Shown: in pieces, positions 26,766-35,937 of the stretch
How the letters are laid out: each line of letters begins with the position of its first letter
How positions within the stretch are numbered: position 1 is the stretch's first letter
From: Streptomyces sp. P9-A4
GTDB taxonomy: Bacteria > Actinomycetota > Actinomycetes > Streptomycetales > Streptomycetaceae
Reading direction: 5' to 3'
Assembly: GCF_036634195.1 (NCBI RefSeq)
Contig: NZ_JAZIFY010000001.1
Coordinates: 4,722,501-4,786,500, forward strand
DNA length: 64,000 nt
Made by a program: the position numbers and the translations under genes
Notes under the pieces: model-generated
Databases searched by the model: none
The model's input: only the letters and a program-made list of their open reading frames with translations
What the model was told of the DNA's origin: nothing

Positions 26766-26816
26766 CCCGGCCCTCGACGCCCCGGGGCAGGCTCCGTCAG
26801 GAGGTGGAGCCGTGGA

Positions 26817-28487
26817 TCAGGTCTTGTTGGCACCGTTCTTCGGGTTGCCCGCGCGGACACCCTGGCGGTAGGTCCACGCGGTGGCGCGGCAGGCCCGCTT
26901 CCAGAAGTAGCCCGAGCAGACCTTGTCGCGCAGCGTGGTGTAGAAGACGTCGTCCACCGCCGTCTTCTTCCTGCGGTCGAGGTAGTACGAGTAGCCCTTG
27001 TAGGTGTTGCCGATCAGGCCGTAGCCGTAGTCGTGCATGTCGCACGCGGGACGGAAGTTCCAGCCGCCCGGCTTGCTGACGTTCGGGCCGGGGGTGCTGC
27101 AGCCGTCGTAGTTGATGCCCACGACGCGGTAGCCGGTCTTGGTGTACTTGAAGTACGGCTTGTGCCAGCCGTAGTGCGCGGCCCAGGCGGCGCAGCCGGT
27201 CTTCCAGTAGTACAGCCAGTGGCGGGCCCAGCTGCACTTGCGCGGGTAGGCCTCCGGGTCGGAGATCTCACCCGGGCCGATGTCCGTGGCCGGGGGAGCG
27301 ACGGCGGTCTCGTCGGCGATCCCGGTCGCACCCTCGATCGGGGCGTCCGAGGCCGGGCGGGCCGGGCCGGTCGGCAGCACGTCGGGGGAGGCCGACGTGG
27401 CCGGGTAGGCGAGGTCCCAGTCGCCGTTGACCGGCGAGACGATGTCGGAGACGCGGCCGGTGGTGTCGTACACGTACGAGGAGACCGCGGCGCTGCTCTC
27501 GACCGGGTTGGTCACCGTGCGCAGCAGACCCGAGGCGTCGTACGCGTACCGGGCGAGGGTCTGCGTCGTGGTGCCGGTGGTGACCTTGACTTCCTTGGCG
27601 CGGCCCGAGTAGTCGCCGAGCGTCGCTCCGGAGGCCGTGGTGGCGCTCGCGTAGCTGATCGACACGGTCTCCTTCAGGGCCTCTCCGACGGCCGGCTCCG
27701 TGATGGTGGAGACCCGGCCCTTGGTGTCGTAGCCGACGGTGGAGACGCCGTAGGCCGCGTTGCCCGAGCTGGTGACGCGCCAGGCGTTGGTGCCCGGGGC
27801 GACCTGCTTCCAGGTGCGGGTGGGCTTGAGGTTCGCGGCCGGCACGGGGTCGTCGCCGACCTCGCCGGTGCCTCCGGACTGCCCCTCGTCGGCCACCGAG
27901 AGATCCACGTTGAGGGTCTCGACGACGGTGGAGACCAGGGTGCCGGTGGCGGCGTCCCACCGGGCGGTGTCGGTGAGCTTGTCGCCCTCGGCGGTCTCGT
28001 ACTTCTTCACCCCGCCGCCGTCGGGGTAGTCGAGGCTGCTCTTGAGCAGGTAGCGCACCGACTCACCGACGTTGAGGTCGGTGACGACGATGGCGTCGCC
28101 CTGCTGCTCCAGCTTCTGGTTGAGCTCGCCGCCCAGGAACTCGGCTTCCCAGCCGGGGCCGAAGACGCCCATGTCGGTGCGGCCCGCGGGGGCGGACTCG
28201 GGCTTGGAGACGCCGCCGCCCGCCTGGGCGGCGACGGTGTGTCTGCGGCCGACCGAGCCGACGGCGACGTCGTTCTCGGCGATCTCGAAGGTCTGGCTGC
28301 CGGTCGAGTACATACCCGGGCCGACTTCCTCGAACTCGCCGGTCGCGGCCGGCGGGTCGACGAGCCCCAGTCCGGCCGTGCCCGTACCGGACGCCTGCGG
28401 TCCGGCGGTCGCGACCCCGATGGCGCTCTGCGGGAGCAGCAGCGCCATGGAGAGTGCGGCGATGACGGGTAGAGCGGTTCTGCGCAC
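26817..28487 (-). CDS. Secreted YD/RHS-like repeat protein with C-terminal phospholipase A2 domain
   Basis: About 556 residues. It begins with a signal peptide (VRRTALPVIAALSMALLLP...). The middle (about 170-390) contains RHS/YD-type units such as YAYDASGLLRTVTNP, YVYDTTGRVSDIVSP and VGYDTKGRVSTITEP. The last about 140 residues are a prokaryotic phospholipase A2 domain: Cys-rich, with YDGCS, then FRPACDMHDYGYG with the catalytic His485-Asp486 pair, a DD in TAVDDVFYTTL, and paired cysteines. The domain should hydrolyse the sn-2 ester of phospholipids with Ca2+. GTG 28487 with AGGGGG five bases upstream is the best start; GTG 28505 is possible. Cell-surface or polymorphic-toxin-like use is inferred from the layout. 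Confidence 0.8.
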   Translation of the reverse strand: MRRTALPVIAALSMALLLPQSAIGVATAGPQASGTGTAGLGLVDPPAATGEFEEVGPGMYSTGSQTFEIAENDVAVGSVGRRHTVAAQAGGGVSKPESAPAGRTDMGVFGPGWEAEFLGGELNQKLEQQGDAIVVTDLNVGESVRYLLKSSLDYPDGGGVKKYETAEGDKLTDTARWDAATGTLVSTVVETLNVDLSVADEGQSGGTGEVGDDPVPAANLKPTRTWKQVAPGTNAWRVTSSGNAAYGVSTVGYDTKGRVSTITEPAVGEALKETVSISYASATTASGATLGDYSGRAKEVKVTTGTTTQTLARYAYDASGLLRTVTNPVESSAAVSSYVYDTTGRVSDIVSPVNGDWDLAYPATSASPDVLPTGPARPASDAPIEGATGIADETAVAPPATDIGPGEISDPEAYPRKCSWARHWLYYWKTGCAAWAAHYGWHKPYFKYTKTGYRVVGINYDGCSTPGPNVSKPGGWNFRPACDMHDYGYGLIGNTYKGYSYYLDRRKKTAVDDVFYTTLRDKVCSGYFWKRACRATAWTYRQGVRAGNPKNGANKT

Positions 28488-28695
28488 GAATTCCCCCTCA
28501 TTCACGAGTTGATCGTTTGCCGATCGATGCGGACCTTAGGGCGCTTCACGAGACGTTCACAAGAGGTCGGGAGAGGTGAAAAGAATTCGCTTTTATTTGC
28601 GGAAGTGATTTGCATTCGTTTTCGGTCAAGTGGCTGAGACAGGTATGAGTAGGGGTACTCATGCGGACTGGGCGACGCGCCCCGAGACTGTGCGC

Positions 28696-29400
28696 ATGAC
28701 GCGAATCCATGCCTCGAAGGGCACGTCCGTACGCTCCCCGGGCCGTCCGCGACGCGCCCTCGCGGCGGCGGTCCTCGGCGCCCTGGCGCTCACCGCCTGC
28801 GGCGCCGAGGGGACGGAGGGTGGCGGAAAGGCCGCCGGACCAGCCCCTTCCGTCTCCACGGCCGGCGGCGCGAGCAGTACGGAGGAAGGTGCGGCCGGCG
28901 GTGCGAAGGACGGCGCGGACGGCGCCGCCTTCGCCGCGATGCTGGCCCGGGTCGCCCAGCCGTGCCCCGTCGGCCACGCGCCGGCCGACCGGCCCAGCGC
29001 CCCGGCGGGAGGCGGGGAGGAGCCGACCGTCCGCCCGGGAGAGATGCCGCCGACCGGTCCGATCGAACCGGGCTTCCCCACCTCCGGCCCCGAGGTGGAG
29101 CTGAGCGCGCGCGACTGGTGCGCGAGCGGGCTGCACGAGGAGCGCATCACCCAGGCGCTCCTGAAACTGAAAGATCCCGCTCCGGCCGAGGTCAGGAAGA
29201 TCCTGAACCGCCTCGGCTACATCGACGGGCGCATCCACGGCCTCGGACGGACAGGTCCGGCCACGGTCTTCTTCCTCGATCTGAGGGAGAAGGGGGGTCG
29301 GCTTTGCGTCAAGGGTTCGGCCGCCGGTGAGAACACCGTCGTCGACACCTGTGTGGCGCCCCTGAGCGGTGAGTTCTCGCCCGCGAATGTCGGGAATTAG
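28696..29400 (+). CDS. Secreted lipoprotein, unknown function
   Basis: A 234-residue protein with a basic N-terminus, a hydrophobic stretch and lipobox LALTAC (Cys about 35), so it should be lipidated and membrane-anchored outside the cell. A Gly/Ala/Ser-rich linker follows. The folded part starts around residue 75 and includes CPVGHAP, a WCASGLHEERITQALLKL segment, a peptidoglycan-binding-like helix pair (PAEVRKILNRLGYIDGRIHGL), and VFFLDLREKGGRLCVKG with two more cysteines near the end. The ATG at 28696 is chosen because it puts the signal peptide at the N-terminus. It is divergent from the PLA2-domain gene. No family was recognised with confidence. Confidence 0.75.
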   Translation: MTRIHASKGTSVRSPGRPRRALAAAVLGALALTACGAEGTEGGGKAAGPAPSVSTAGGASSTEEGAAGGAKDGADGAAFAAMLARVAQPCPVGHAPADRPSAPAGGGEEPTVRPGEMPPTGPIEPGFPTSGPEVELSARDWCASGLHEERITQALLKLKDPAPAEVRKILNRLGYIDGRIHGLGRTGPATVFFLDLREKGGRLCVKGSAAGENTVVDTCVAPLSGEFSPANVGN

Positions 29401-29595
29401 CTATTGTGTCAATGTGCGGCAAGCCGCACGCATTTCGAGTCCATTCCGGCCGACGGTTTCGACCGGTGATTTTCCCGTGCCGTTCCACCGATTCCCGTGC
29501 GGAGTTCACGCCGGATTCGGGGTGAGCCCTCGGGGGCCCGTGCCGCCGGCGCGGGCGGGCGGCGGATCGGTAAGGGTCCGGAGCGGCGAGGGGTG

Positions 29596-29629
29596 GTGAC
29601 ATGCCCCTCGGCGCTCCCCTAGTGACATG
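29596..29629. promoter_or_regulatory. GTGACATG direct repeats upstream of hutH
   Basis: Identical GTGACATG octamers begin at 29596 and 29622 (26-bp spacing), the second 29 bp before the hutH ATG. They may be regulator half-sites or promoter elements. Confidence 0.35.
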
Positions 29630-29657
29630 TCGGTCTTCAATCCGTAGGCTGCTGAAT

Positions 29658-31205
29658 ATGGATATGCAGACAGTCGTCCTCGGCACGTCCGGCACGACCC
29701 CGCAGGACGTCATCGACGTCGCCCGCCACGGCGCCCGCGTCGAGCTGTCGAACGAGGCCGTGCGGGCGCTCGCCGCCGCCCGGGACGTCATCGACGCGCT
29801 CGCCGCCAAGCCCGAGCCCGTCTACGGGGTCTCCACCGGCTTCGGCGCGCTCGCCACCCGGCACATCGGCCACGAGCTGCGCGCCCAGCTCCAGCGCAAC
29901 ATCGTCCGCTCGCACGCCGCCGGCATGGGCCCGCGCGTCGAGCGCGAGGTCGTCCGCGCCCTGATGTTCCTGCGGCTGAAGACCGTCGCCTCCGGCCACA
30001 CCGGCGTCCGCCCCGAGGTCGCGCAGACCATGGCCGACGTCCTCAACGCCGGCATCACCCCGGTCGTGCACGAGTACGGCTCCCTCGGCTGCTCCGGCGA
30101 CCTCGCCCCGCTCTCCCACTGCGCCCTCGCGCTGATGGGCGAGGGCGACGCCGAGGGCCCCGACGGCGTGCTGAAGCCGGCCGGCGAGCTGCTCGCCGCC
30201 CACGGCATCGCCCCCGTCGAGCTCAAGGAGAAGGAGGGCCTCGCCCTCCTCAACGGCACCGACGGCATGCTCGGCATGCTGATCATGGCCCTGGCCGACC
30301 TCGACACCCTCTACAAGTCGGCCGACATCACCGCCGCGCTCTCCCTCGAAGCCCTCCTGGGCACCGAGAAGGTCCTCGAACCCGAGCTGCACGCCATCCG
30401 CCCGCACCCCGGCCAGGCCGCCTCCGCCGCCAACATGCTCGCGGTACTCAAGGGCTCCGGCCTCACCGGCCACGCCCAGGCAGGCGAGGCTCCCCGCGTC
30501 CAGGACGCCTACTCGGTGCGCTGCGCCCCGCAGGTCGCCGGCGCCGGCCGCGACACCATGGCCCACGCCCGGCTCGTCGCCGAGCGCGAGCTCGCCGCCG
30601 CCGTCGACAACCCCGTCGTCCTCGCCGACGGCCAGGTCCGCTCCAACGGCAACTTCCACGGCGCCCCCGTCGCGTACGTCCTCGACTTCCTCGCCATCGC
30701 CGCCGCCGACCTCGGCTCCATCGCCGAGCGCCGCACCGACCGGCTCCTCGACAAGAACCGCTCGCACGGCCTGCCGCCCTTCCTCGCCCACGACGCCGGC
30801 GTGGACTCGGGCCTGATGATCGCCCAGTACACGCAGGCCGCCCTGGTCAGCGAGATGAAGCGGCTCGCCGTCCCGGCCTCCGCCGACTCCATCCCCTCCT
30901 CCGCGATGCAGGAGGACCACGTCTCCATGGGCTGGTCCGCCGCCCGCAAGCTGCGCACCGCGATCGGCAACCTCAACCGGATCATCGCGGTCGAGCTGTA
31001 CGCCGCCACCCGGGGTGTCGAACTCCGCGAGGGCCTCACCCCGGCCCCCGCCTCGCAGGCCGCCATCGCCGCCCTGCGCGCGGCCGGCGTCGAGGGCCCC
31101 GGCCCGGACCGCTTCCTCGCCCCCGACCTGGCCGCCGCCGACACCTTCGTACGGGAAGGGAAGCTGGTCGCCGCGGTGGAGCCGGTCACCGGACCGCTGG
31201 AGTAG
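29658..31205 (+). CDS. hutH: Histidine ammonia-lyase
   Basis: A 515-residue MIO-dependent lyase, converting L-histidine to urocanate and ammonia, the first step of histidine use. The segment forming the methylidene-imidazolone cofactor reads GSLGCSGDLAPLSH. The usual Ala-Ser-Gly is Cys-Ser-Gly here, which I recall as normal for Streptomyces HutH. YGVSTGFG supplies the active-site Tyr, and SSNGNFHG-like SNGNFHGAPV and MQEDHVSMG are also present. The ATG at 29658 (MDMQTVVLG) is chosen; the frame is open a little further upstream. No other hut genes are adjacent, as in S. coelicolor. A strong terminator follows. Confidence 0.93.
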   Translation: MDMQTVVLGTSGTTPQDVIDVARHGARVELSNEAVRALAAARDVIDALAAKPEPVYGVSTGFGALATRHIGHELRAQLQRNIVRSHAAGMGPRVEREVVRALMFLRLKTVASGHTGVRPEVAQTMADVLNAGITPVVHEYGSLGCSGDLAPLSHCALALMGEGDAEGPDGVLKPAGELLAAHGIAPVELKEKEGLALLNGTDGMLGMLIMALADLDTLYKSADITAALSLEALLGTEKVLEPELHAIRPHPGQAASAANMLAVLKGSGLTGHAQAGEAPRVQDAYSVRCAPQVAGAGRDTMAHARLVAERELAAAVDNPVVLADGQVRSNGNFHGAPVAYVLDFLAIAAADLGSIAERRTDRLLDKNRSHGLPPFLAHDAGVDSGLMIAQYTQAALVSEMKRLAVPASADSIPSSAMQEDHVSMGWSAARKLRTAIGNLNRIIAVELYAATRGVELREGLTPAPASQAAIAALRAAGVEGPGPDRFLAPDLAAADTFVREGKLVAAVEPVTGPLE

Positions 31206-31229
31206 GCACGAACAGCACGGAACGACGCA

Positions 31230-31261
31230 GGGCCCGCCCCGGGGCTTCCCGGGGCGGTCCC
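31230..31261. terminator. Terminator after hutH
   Basis: A GGGCCCGCCCCGGG / CCCGGGGCGGTCCC stem with one mismatch and a short loop, between convergent hutH and the LAETG gene. Confidence 0.75.
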
Positions 31262-31284
31262 TGGCTCATGTCATGTACGGACGT

Positions 31285-31554
31285 TCAGGACGCCCGGCCC
31301 CTGCGGTGCATCGCGAGGGCCACGAAGCCCGCGCCGACGCCCAGGAAACCCGTCCCGCCGAGCAGATACGGCGTGGTGTCCCTGCTTCCGGTCTCCGCCA
31401 GGCGTCCGTCGTCCGGGGCGGGCCCCTCCTGGGTGACCCCGATTTGGACCCCGCCCTGCTCGTCGGTGGCGTTGGCGGACGGTACGAACCACAGTGCGCA
31501 CAGCAGCGTCCCGGCGGCGGTCGCGGTCAGCAGTGGGCGTCGGGCGGCGGACAC
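31285..31554 (-). CDS. Small LAETG wall-anchored protein
   Basis: An 89-residue protein. A signal peptide (1-29, ending ANA) is followed by a mature part of only about 22 residues (DEQGGVQIGVTQEGPAPDDGR) and then LAETG at 52-56, a hydrophobic helix and an RRGRAS tail. The motif is a class E sortase signal. The very short mature segment means little would remain attached to the wall, so it may serve as a linker or a minor coat component, or the signal may mainly tether it. Expressed toward hutH. Confidence 0.8.
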   Translation of the reverse strand: MSAARRPLLTATAAGTLLCALWFVPSANATDEQGGVQIGVTQEGPAPDDGRLAETGSRDTTPYLLGGTGFLGVGAGFVALAMHRRGRAS

Positions 31555-31665
31555 GGAAATTTCGATCCCCCTTGCGGAAACCGCGAATTGGTCGGTGCGC
31601 CGATGCTAATGAACACAGCGGGTCGTGGGAAAGCCGAGGGCCCGCAGGCGCCTACGCTCCGACTC

Positions 31666-32007
31666 ATGAGTACTTCTGAGACAGCACGTTATGTCCGCCT
31701 TCGCGTCGATGTGGTCCTGGAGATCGACGGGCCGGCCGAACTCGCCGAGGCCGCCGAGGCCCGGATCGACGCCGACGAGTTCATGCCCGAGGAGGAGCGG
31801 GTGCAGGCCCGCGCCGCCGCGCGCGAGGACGGTGCCGAGGCCCTCGCGTACCTGGTCGAGCCCTTCGACCTGATCCGCGACGTCCCCGGGATCGAGATGG
31901 TCCAGGCCTCCTGGAGCAGCGAGGAGATCGAGTACGACCCCGATGCGCTGGAGTACGACCTCGGCGAGGAAGATGGGGACGAGGAAGACGACGACGACCG
32001 GTCGTAG
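31666..32007 (+). CDS. Conserved-looking acidic protein, unknown function
   Basis: A 113-residue, strongly acidic protein. The first half reads YVRLRVDVVLEIDGPAELAEAAEARID, a beta-strand and helix; the last 20 residues are almost all Asp/Glu (EEDGDEEDDDDRS). G/C-rich third positions support coding. There is no signal peptide or membrane helix. It sits between the divergent LAETG gene and an L,D-transpeptidase gene in the same direction, but 236 bp separates it from the latter. No family was recognised. Confidence 0.7.
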   Translation: MSTSETARYVRLRVDVVLEIDGPAELAEAAEARIDADEFMPEEERVQARAAAREDGAEALAYLVEPFDLIRDVPGIEMVQASWSSEEIEYDPDALEYDLGEEDGDEEDDDDRS

Positions 32008-32243
32008 AGCAGGCATCCATCCTGTTCCAGGGCCCCGGGACGCCGTCCCGGGGCCCTGCCCGTGCGCGACGGCGCAGGCGGCCCCGCCGGGACGAAGCGC
32101 CGGGCCGGTGGAACCGGACGGACCGTACGAGCGTGTCGATCAGTGGTGTTCCCCACAAACGCTCCGCTTCCGGAACCGGACGGGGTGTCATGGCGTTCCC
32201 AGAAGAAGTTGGCAGGGAACCGGCGACGATGGAGAAGCGTGTG

Positions 32244-33500
32244 ATGACGGACGGCAAGCGCCGCCGCAGGAGCCTGGCCGCCGCGGCCGCCGTGCTCGGC
32301 GGCGTGCTGGTGCTCTCGGCGTGCAACGACGGGGACAAGGGCGCGGGTGCCACCGGCTCCGCGACGCCGAACTCACAGGCCCAGGTCGACGAGGCGGCGG
32401 CGCAGAAGACCTCCAAGGCGCAGATCACCATCTCGCCGAAGAGCGGCACGCAGAACGCCTCGATCAACAACGACGCCAAGGTCACCGTCGCCGAGGGCAA
32501 GCTCACCGAGGTCGTCATGACCACGGCCGAGGGCGAGGCCGTCAAGGGTGAGATAGCGGCCGACGGCCTCAGCTGGAAGCCGGACGGTGCGCTGAAGCGC
32601 GCCACGGTCTACAAGATCGCCGCGACCGCCACGGACGCGACCGGCCTGGAGGCCCACGAGAACTCCTCGTTCACCACCGTCTCCAAGGCCAACAGCTTCA
32701 TCGGCAACTTCACGCCCGAGGACGGCTCGACCGTCGGCGTCGGCATGCCGGTCTCGATCAACTTCAACAAGGCGATCACCGACAAGAAGGCCGTCCAGGG
32801 CGGCATCACGGTCTCCTCCAGCTCCGGCCAGGAGGTCGTCGGGCACTGGTTCAACTCCCAGCGCATCGACTTCCGCCCCGACAAGTACTGGACCGAGGGC
32901 TCGACCGTCACCCTCAAGCTCGACCTCGACGGCGTCGAGGGCGCCGACGGTGTCTTCGGCGTCCAGCAGAAGACCGTCACCTTCAAGATCGGCCGCAACC
33001 AGGTCTCCACCGTCGACGTCGCCACCAGGACCATGACGGTCACCCAGGACGGCAAGACGATCAAGAGCATCCCGATCTCCGCCGGCTCCCCGGACAACCC
33101 GACCTACAACGGTCAGATGGTGATCTCCGAGAAGTTCAAGGAGACCCGGATGAACGGCGCGACCGTCGGCTTCACCGACTCCGACGGCAAGGGCGAGTAC
33201 GACATCAAGGACGTGCCGCACGCCATGCGCCTGTCCACGTCGGGCACGTTCATCCACGGCAACTACTGGGGCCCGGACTCGATCTTCGGCTCCTCCAACA
33301 CCAGCCACGGCTGTGTGGGCCTCAACGACGTCAAGGGCGCCGGCGACCCGAACCAGTCGGCCGCCTGGCTCTACGACCACTCGATCGTCGGTGACGTCGT
33401 GATCGTCAAGAACTCCAAGGACAAGACGATCGCCCCGGACAACGGCCTCAACGGCTGGAACCTGAGCTGGGCGGACTGGAAGGCCGGCTCGGAGGCCTGA
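32244..33500 (+). CDS. Lipoprotein L,D-transpeptidase (YkuD) with Ig-like domains
   Basis: About 418 residues. Basic N-terminus (DGKRRRRSL), hydrophobic core and lipobox LVLSAC place it on the outer membrane face. Two Ig-like domains follow (about 65-160 and 165-275; [21 protein letters not shown] starts the second). The YkuD catalytic domain carries IHGNYW and SHGCVGLN, with the nucleophile Cys in the SHGC motif. Such enzymes make 3-3 cross-links in peptidoglycan and resist most beta-lactams. The layout matches the mycobacterial LdtMt2 type. ATG 32244 is chosen because GGAGAAG precedes it; ATG 32229 is an alternative. A strong terminator follows. Confidence 0.9.
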   Translation: MTDGKRRRRSLAAAAAVLGGVLVLSACNDGDKGAGATGSATPNSQAQVDEAAAQKTSKAQITISPKSGTQNASINNDAKVTVAEGKLTEVVMTTAEGEAVKGEIAADGLSWKPDGALKRATVYKIAATATDATGLEAHENSSFTTVSKANSFIGNFTPEDGSTVGVGMPVSINFNKAITDKKAVQGGITVSSSSGQEVVGHWFNSQRIDFRPDKYWTEGSTVTLKLDLDGVEGADGVFGVQQKTVTFKIGRNQVSTVDVATRTMTVTQDGKTIKSIPISAGSPDNPTYNGQMVISEKFKETRMNGATVGFTDSDGKGEYDIKDVPHAMRLSTSGTFIHGNYWGPDSIFGSSNTSHGCVGLNDVKGAGDPNQSAAWLYDHSIVGDVVIVKNSKDKTIAPDNGLNGWNLSWADWKAGSEA

Positions 33501-33525
33501 GCCGCCGCGGGACCCCGCAGACGAC

Positions 33526-33561
33526 GAACGGCCCCCTCCCGCACAGGGAGGGGGCCGTTCC
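33526..33561. terminator. Terminator, L,D-transpeptidase / XRE regulator
   Basis: A GAACGGCCCCCTCCC / GGGAGGGGGCCGTTC stem (15 bp) with a GCACA-type loop, in the convergent gap. Confidence 0.85.
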
Positions 33562-33573
33562 CGTACCCGCCAC

Positions 33574-34446
33574 CTACTTCCGTACGTCCGCCGCCGCCTC
33601 GTCCACACCCCACTGCGCCAGCAGCCGCAGCGCGTCCGCCGAGGCCGTCCCCGGCTCCGCCTGGTATGTCACCAGCACCAGGTCCGGGTCACCGCCCGCC
33701 ACCTTCATGCTCTCGTACGACAGCGTCATCTCGCCCACCAGCGGATGCCGCAGCCGCTTCGTCCCGTGCCCCTTGTCCGCGACGGTGTGCGCCGCCCACA
33801 GCGACCGGAACTCCTCGCTCTTCACCGACAGTTCGCCGACCAGCGCCAGCAGCGCGGGATCGTCGGGGTAGCAGCCCGCGTACATCCGCAGCATGCTCAC
33901 CACCTCGGTGGCCTTGCACTCCCACTCCACGTACAGATCGCGCGCGTTCGCCCCGAGGAAGACCAGCCGGGCCATGTTGCGCTCCTCCGGCTCCATCGCC
34001 GTGAAGTCACCCATCAGCGCCCGCGCCATCCGGTTCCAGGCCAGCAGGTCCATGCGCCGGCCGACGAGGAGCGCGGGGACGCCGTCCATCGAGTCCAGCA
34101 GGTGCTGGAGACCGGGCCGCACCTGCTGGGGGCGGACGATGGCCGCCCGGTGCTGCCGCTTCTTCGCCGTCGGCTTGGCCAGGTGGGTCAGATGCGCCCG
34201 CTCGCTGTCGTTCAGCCGCAGCGCCCGCGCGATGGAGTCGAGCACCTCCATGGACACGTTCCGCCCGTTGCCCTGTTCGAGCCGGGTGTAGTACGCCACC
34301 GACACCCCGGCCAGCTGCGCCAGCTCCTCGCGGCGCAGCCCCGGCACCCGCCGGTGGCGCCCGAGCTCCGGCAGCCCCACGTCCTCCGGCTTCAGCCGGG
34401 CCCGGCGCGAGCGCAGGAATTCGCTGAGTTCGGCACTGAGATCCAT
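33574..34446 (-). CDS. XRE-type regulator with MmyB-like ligand-binding domain
   Basis: A 290-residue regulator. The N-terminal HTH_XRE (about 8-80) includes [28 protein letters not shown]. The rest (about 100-285) is the PAS-like MmyB ligand-binding domain, with the typical [35 protein letters not shown] (given only in part) and a C-terminal [27 protein letters not shown]. Members of this family usually repress an oxidoreductase gene next door. Here a Zn alcohol dehydrogenase starts 130 bp away in the opposite direction. Confidence 0.88.
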   Translation of the reverse strand: MDLSAELSEFLRSRRARLKPEDVGLPELGRHRRVPGLRREELAQLAGVSVAYYTRLEQGNGRNVSMEVLDSIARALRLNDSERAHLTHLAKPTAKKRQHRAAIVRPQQVRPGLQHLLDSMDGVPALLVGRRMDLLAWNRMARALMGDFTAMEPEERNMARLVFLGANARDLYVEWECKATEVVSMLRMYAGCYPDDPALLALVGELSVKSEEFRSLWAAHTVADKGHGTKRLRHPLVGEMTLSYESMKVAGGDPDLVLVTYQAEPGTASADALRLLAQWGVDEAAADVRK

Positions 34447-34575
34447 GCGTCCCGATTATCCCAGGCCGCCGGGCCGGACGGACGGGTGTTCCTGTCCCTG
34501 CCAGTGGTAGGCACGGTGGTCGTAGGCAGAGCAGGGGGCTGGGCGGTGAAGGAACGATCCGGCAGGCTCGTATCC

Positions 34576-35628
34576 ATGACCACGAACGTGACCACCGTCC
34601 CCGCCTACGCCGCACCCGCCGCCAACGCCCCGCTGGAGCGCACCACCGTGCCGCGCCGGGCCGTCGGCGAGCACGACGTCCTCATCGACATCAAGTACGC
34701 CGGCATCTGCCACTCCGACATCCACCAGGCCCGCGACGGCTGGGGCAAGGGCATCTTCCCGATGGTCCCCGGCCACGAGATCGCCGGAATCGTCGCCGAG
34801 GCCGGCCCCGGCGTCACGAAGTTCAAGGTCGGCGACCGGGTCGGCGTCGGCTGCTTCGTCGACTCATGCCGCGCGTGCGACCACTGCGCGCAGGGCCTGG
34901 AGCAGTACTGCACACAGGGCGGCACCAGCACGTACAACGCCCTCGACAAGAACGGCGAGCCCACCTACGGCGGCTACTCCACCCACATCGTCGTCGACGA
35001 GAACTACACCCTGCGCATCCCCGAGGGCATCGGCCTCGACGAGGCCGCCCCGCTGCTCTGCGCCGGCGTGACCCTCTACTCGCCGCTCGCCCACTGGCAG
35101 GCCGGCCCCGGCAAGAAGGTCGCGATCGTCGGCCTCGGCGGCCTCGGCCACATGGGCGTCAAGATCGCCCACGCGCTGGGCGCCGAGGTGACCGTGCTCA
35201 GCCAGTCGCTCCGCAAGCAGGAGGACGGCCTGAAGCTGGGCGCCGACCACTTCCACGCGACCGGCGACCCGGAGACCTTCAAGAAGCTCGCCGGCACCTT
35301 CGACCTGGTGATCTCCACGGTCTCGGCGCCGCTGGACTTCGACGCCTACCTGAGCCTGGTGAAGACGGACGGCGCCCTGGTGAACGTGGGCGCCCCCGAG
35401 GAGCCCGTCAAGATCGGCCTCTTCTCCCTCATCGGAGGCCGCAAGACCCTCGCGGGCTCGATGATCGGCGGCATCGCGGAGACGCAGGAGATGCTCGACT
35501 TCTGCGCCACCCACGGGCTGGGCGCCGAGATCGAGCTGATCCGCGCCGACCAGATCAACGAGGCGTACGAGCGCGTCATCACGAGCGACGTCCGCTACCG
35601 CTTCGTGATCGACACGTCGACGATCTGA
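34576..35628 (+). CDS. Zn-dependent NAD(P) alcohol dehydrogenase (YahK/CAD type)
   Basis: A 350-residue medium-chain dehydrogenase. Catalytic Zn ligands are in [11 protein letters not shown] (Cys) and GHEIAGIV (His-Glu), and the structural Zn uses the [15 protein letters not shown] cysteines. The Rossmann loop is [12 protein letters not shown]; the following residues ([11 protein letters not shown]) match the NADP-preferring cinnamyl-alcohol/YahK branch. It reduces aldehydes to alcohols; the physiological substrate is unknown. Divergent from an XRE/MmyB regulator, which probably controls it. Confidence 0.9.
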   Translation: MTTNVTTVPAYAAPAANAPLERTTVPRRAVGEHDVLIDIKYAGICHSDIHQARDGWGKGIFPMVPGHEIAGIVAEAGPGVTKFKVGDRVGVGCFVDSCRACDHCAQGLEQYCTQGGTSTYNALDKNGEPTYGGYSTHIVVDENYTLRIPEGIGLDEAAPLLCAGVTLYSPLAHWQAGPGKKVAIVGLGGLGHMGVKIAHALGAEVTVLSQSLRKQEDGLKLGADHFHATGDPETFKKLAGTFDLVISTVSAPLDFDAYLSLVKTDGALVNVGAPEEPVKIGLFSLIGGRKTLAGSMIGGIAETQEMLDFCATHGLGAEIELIRADQINEAYERVITSDVRYRFVIDTSTI

Positions 35629-35647
35629 CGGCCGGTGTCCCCGGGGG

Positions 35648-35921
35648 CTACGGCCCGACGGCGGCCGGCGCCGCGTGAGCGGAGGCCGCGTAGGCGAGAA
35701 GCTCCGCGAAACGCAGCCACCGCGGCAGGGGAAGGTCCAGCGGTGCGCCGTACCCCGGGGTCAGCCGGCGGCCGATGCCCGCGAGGGTGCCGGCCAGCTC
35801 CTCCCGTACCGGATCGTCCGGCCGCCCGAGGGCGGTGAGGTACGCCGTGCCGCAGGCGTCGAGACGGCCGTGCAGCTCCGCGAGCTCCCGCGCCCGGTCG
35901 TCGGGGACGAGGGCAGCTCAC
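35648..35921 (-). pseudogene. Frameshifted small gene downstream of msrA
   Basis: Strong codon bias in one minus-strand frame gives about 88 residues, ALVPDDRARELAELHGRL...PRWLRFAELLAYAASAHAAP, ending at TAG. No start codon lies in that frame, because a TGA precedes it. Just upstream is GTGAGC in the next frame, and deleting one base at GTGAGCTGCC would give a clean start, MSALVPDDR. The gene therefore carries one extra base, either a real mutation or a sequencing error. The region lies 16 bp after the msrA stop and would be translationally close to it. The product would be a small helical protein of unknown family. Confidence 0.6.
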
Positions 35922-35937
35922 GCGGGGAGGCCTGCGG

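Noticed and set aside
23740..26871. Rightward open frame of over 1000 codons over the protease gene
   Set aside because: Antisense to the S8 protease; its sequence is low-complexity Arg/Gly/Val.
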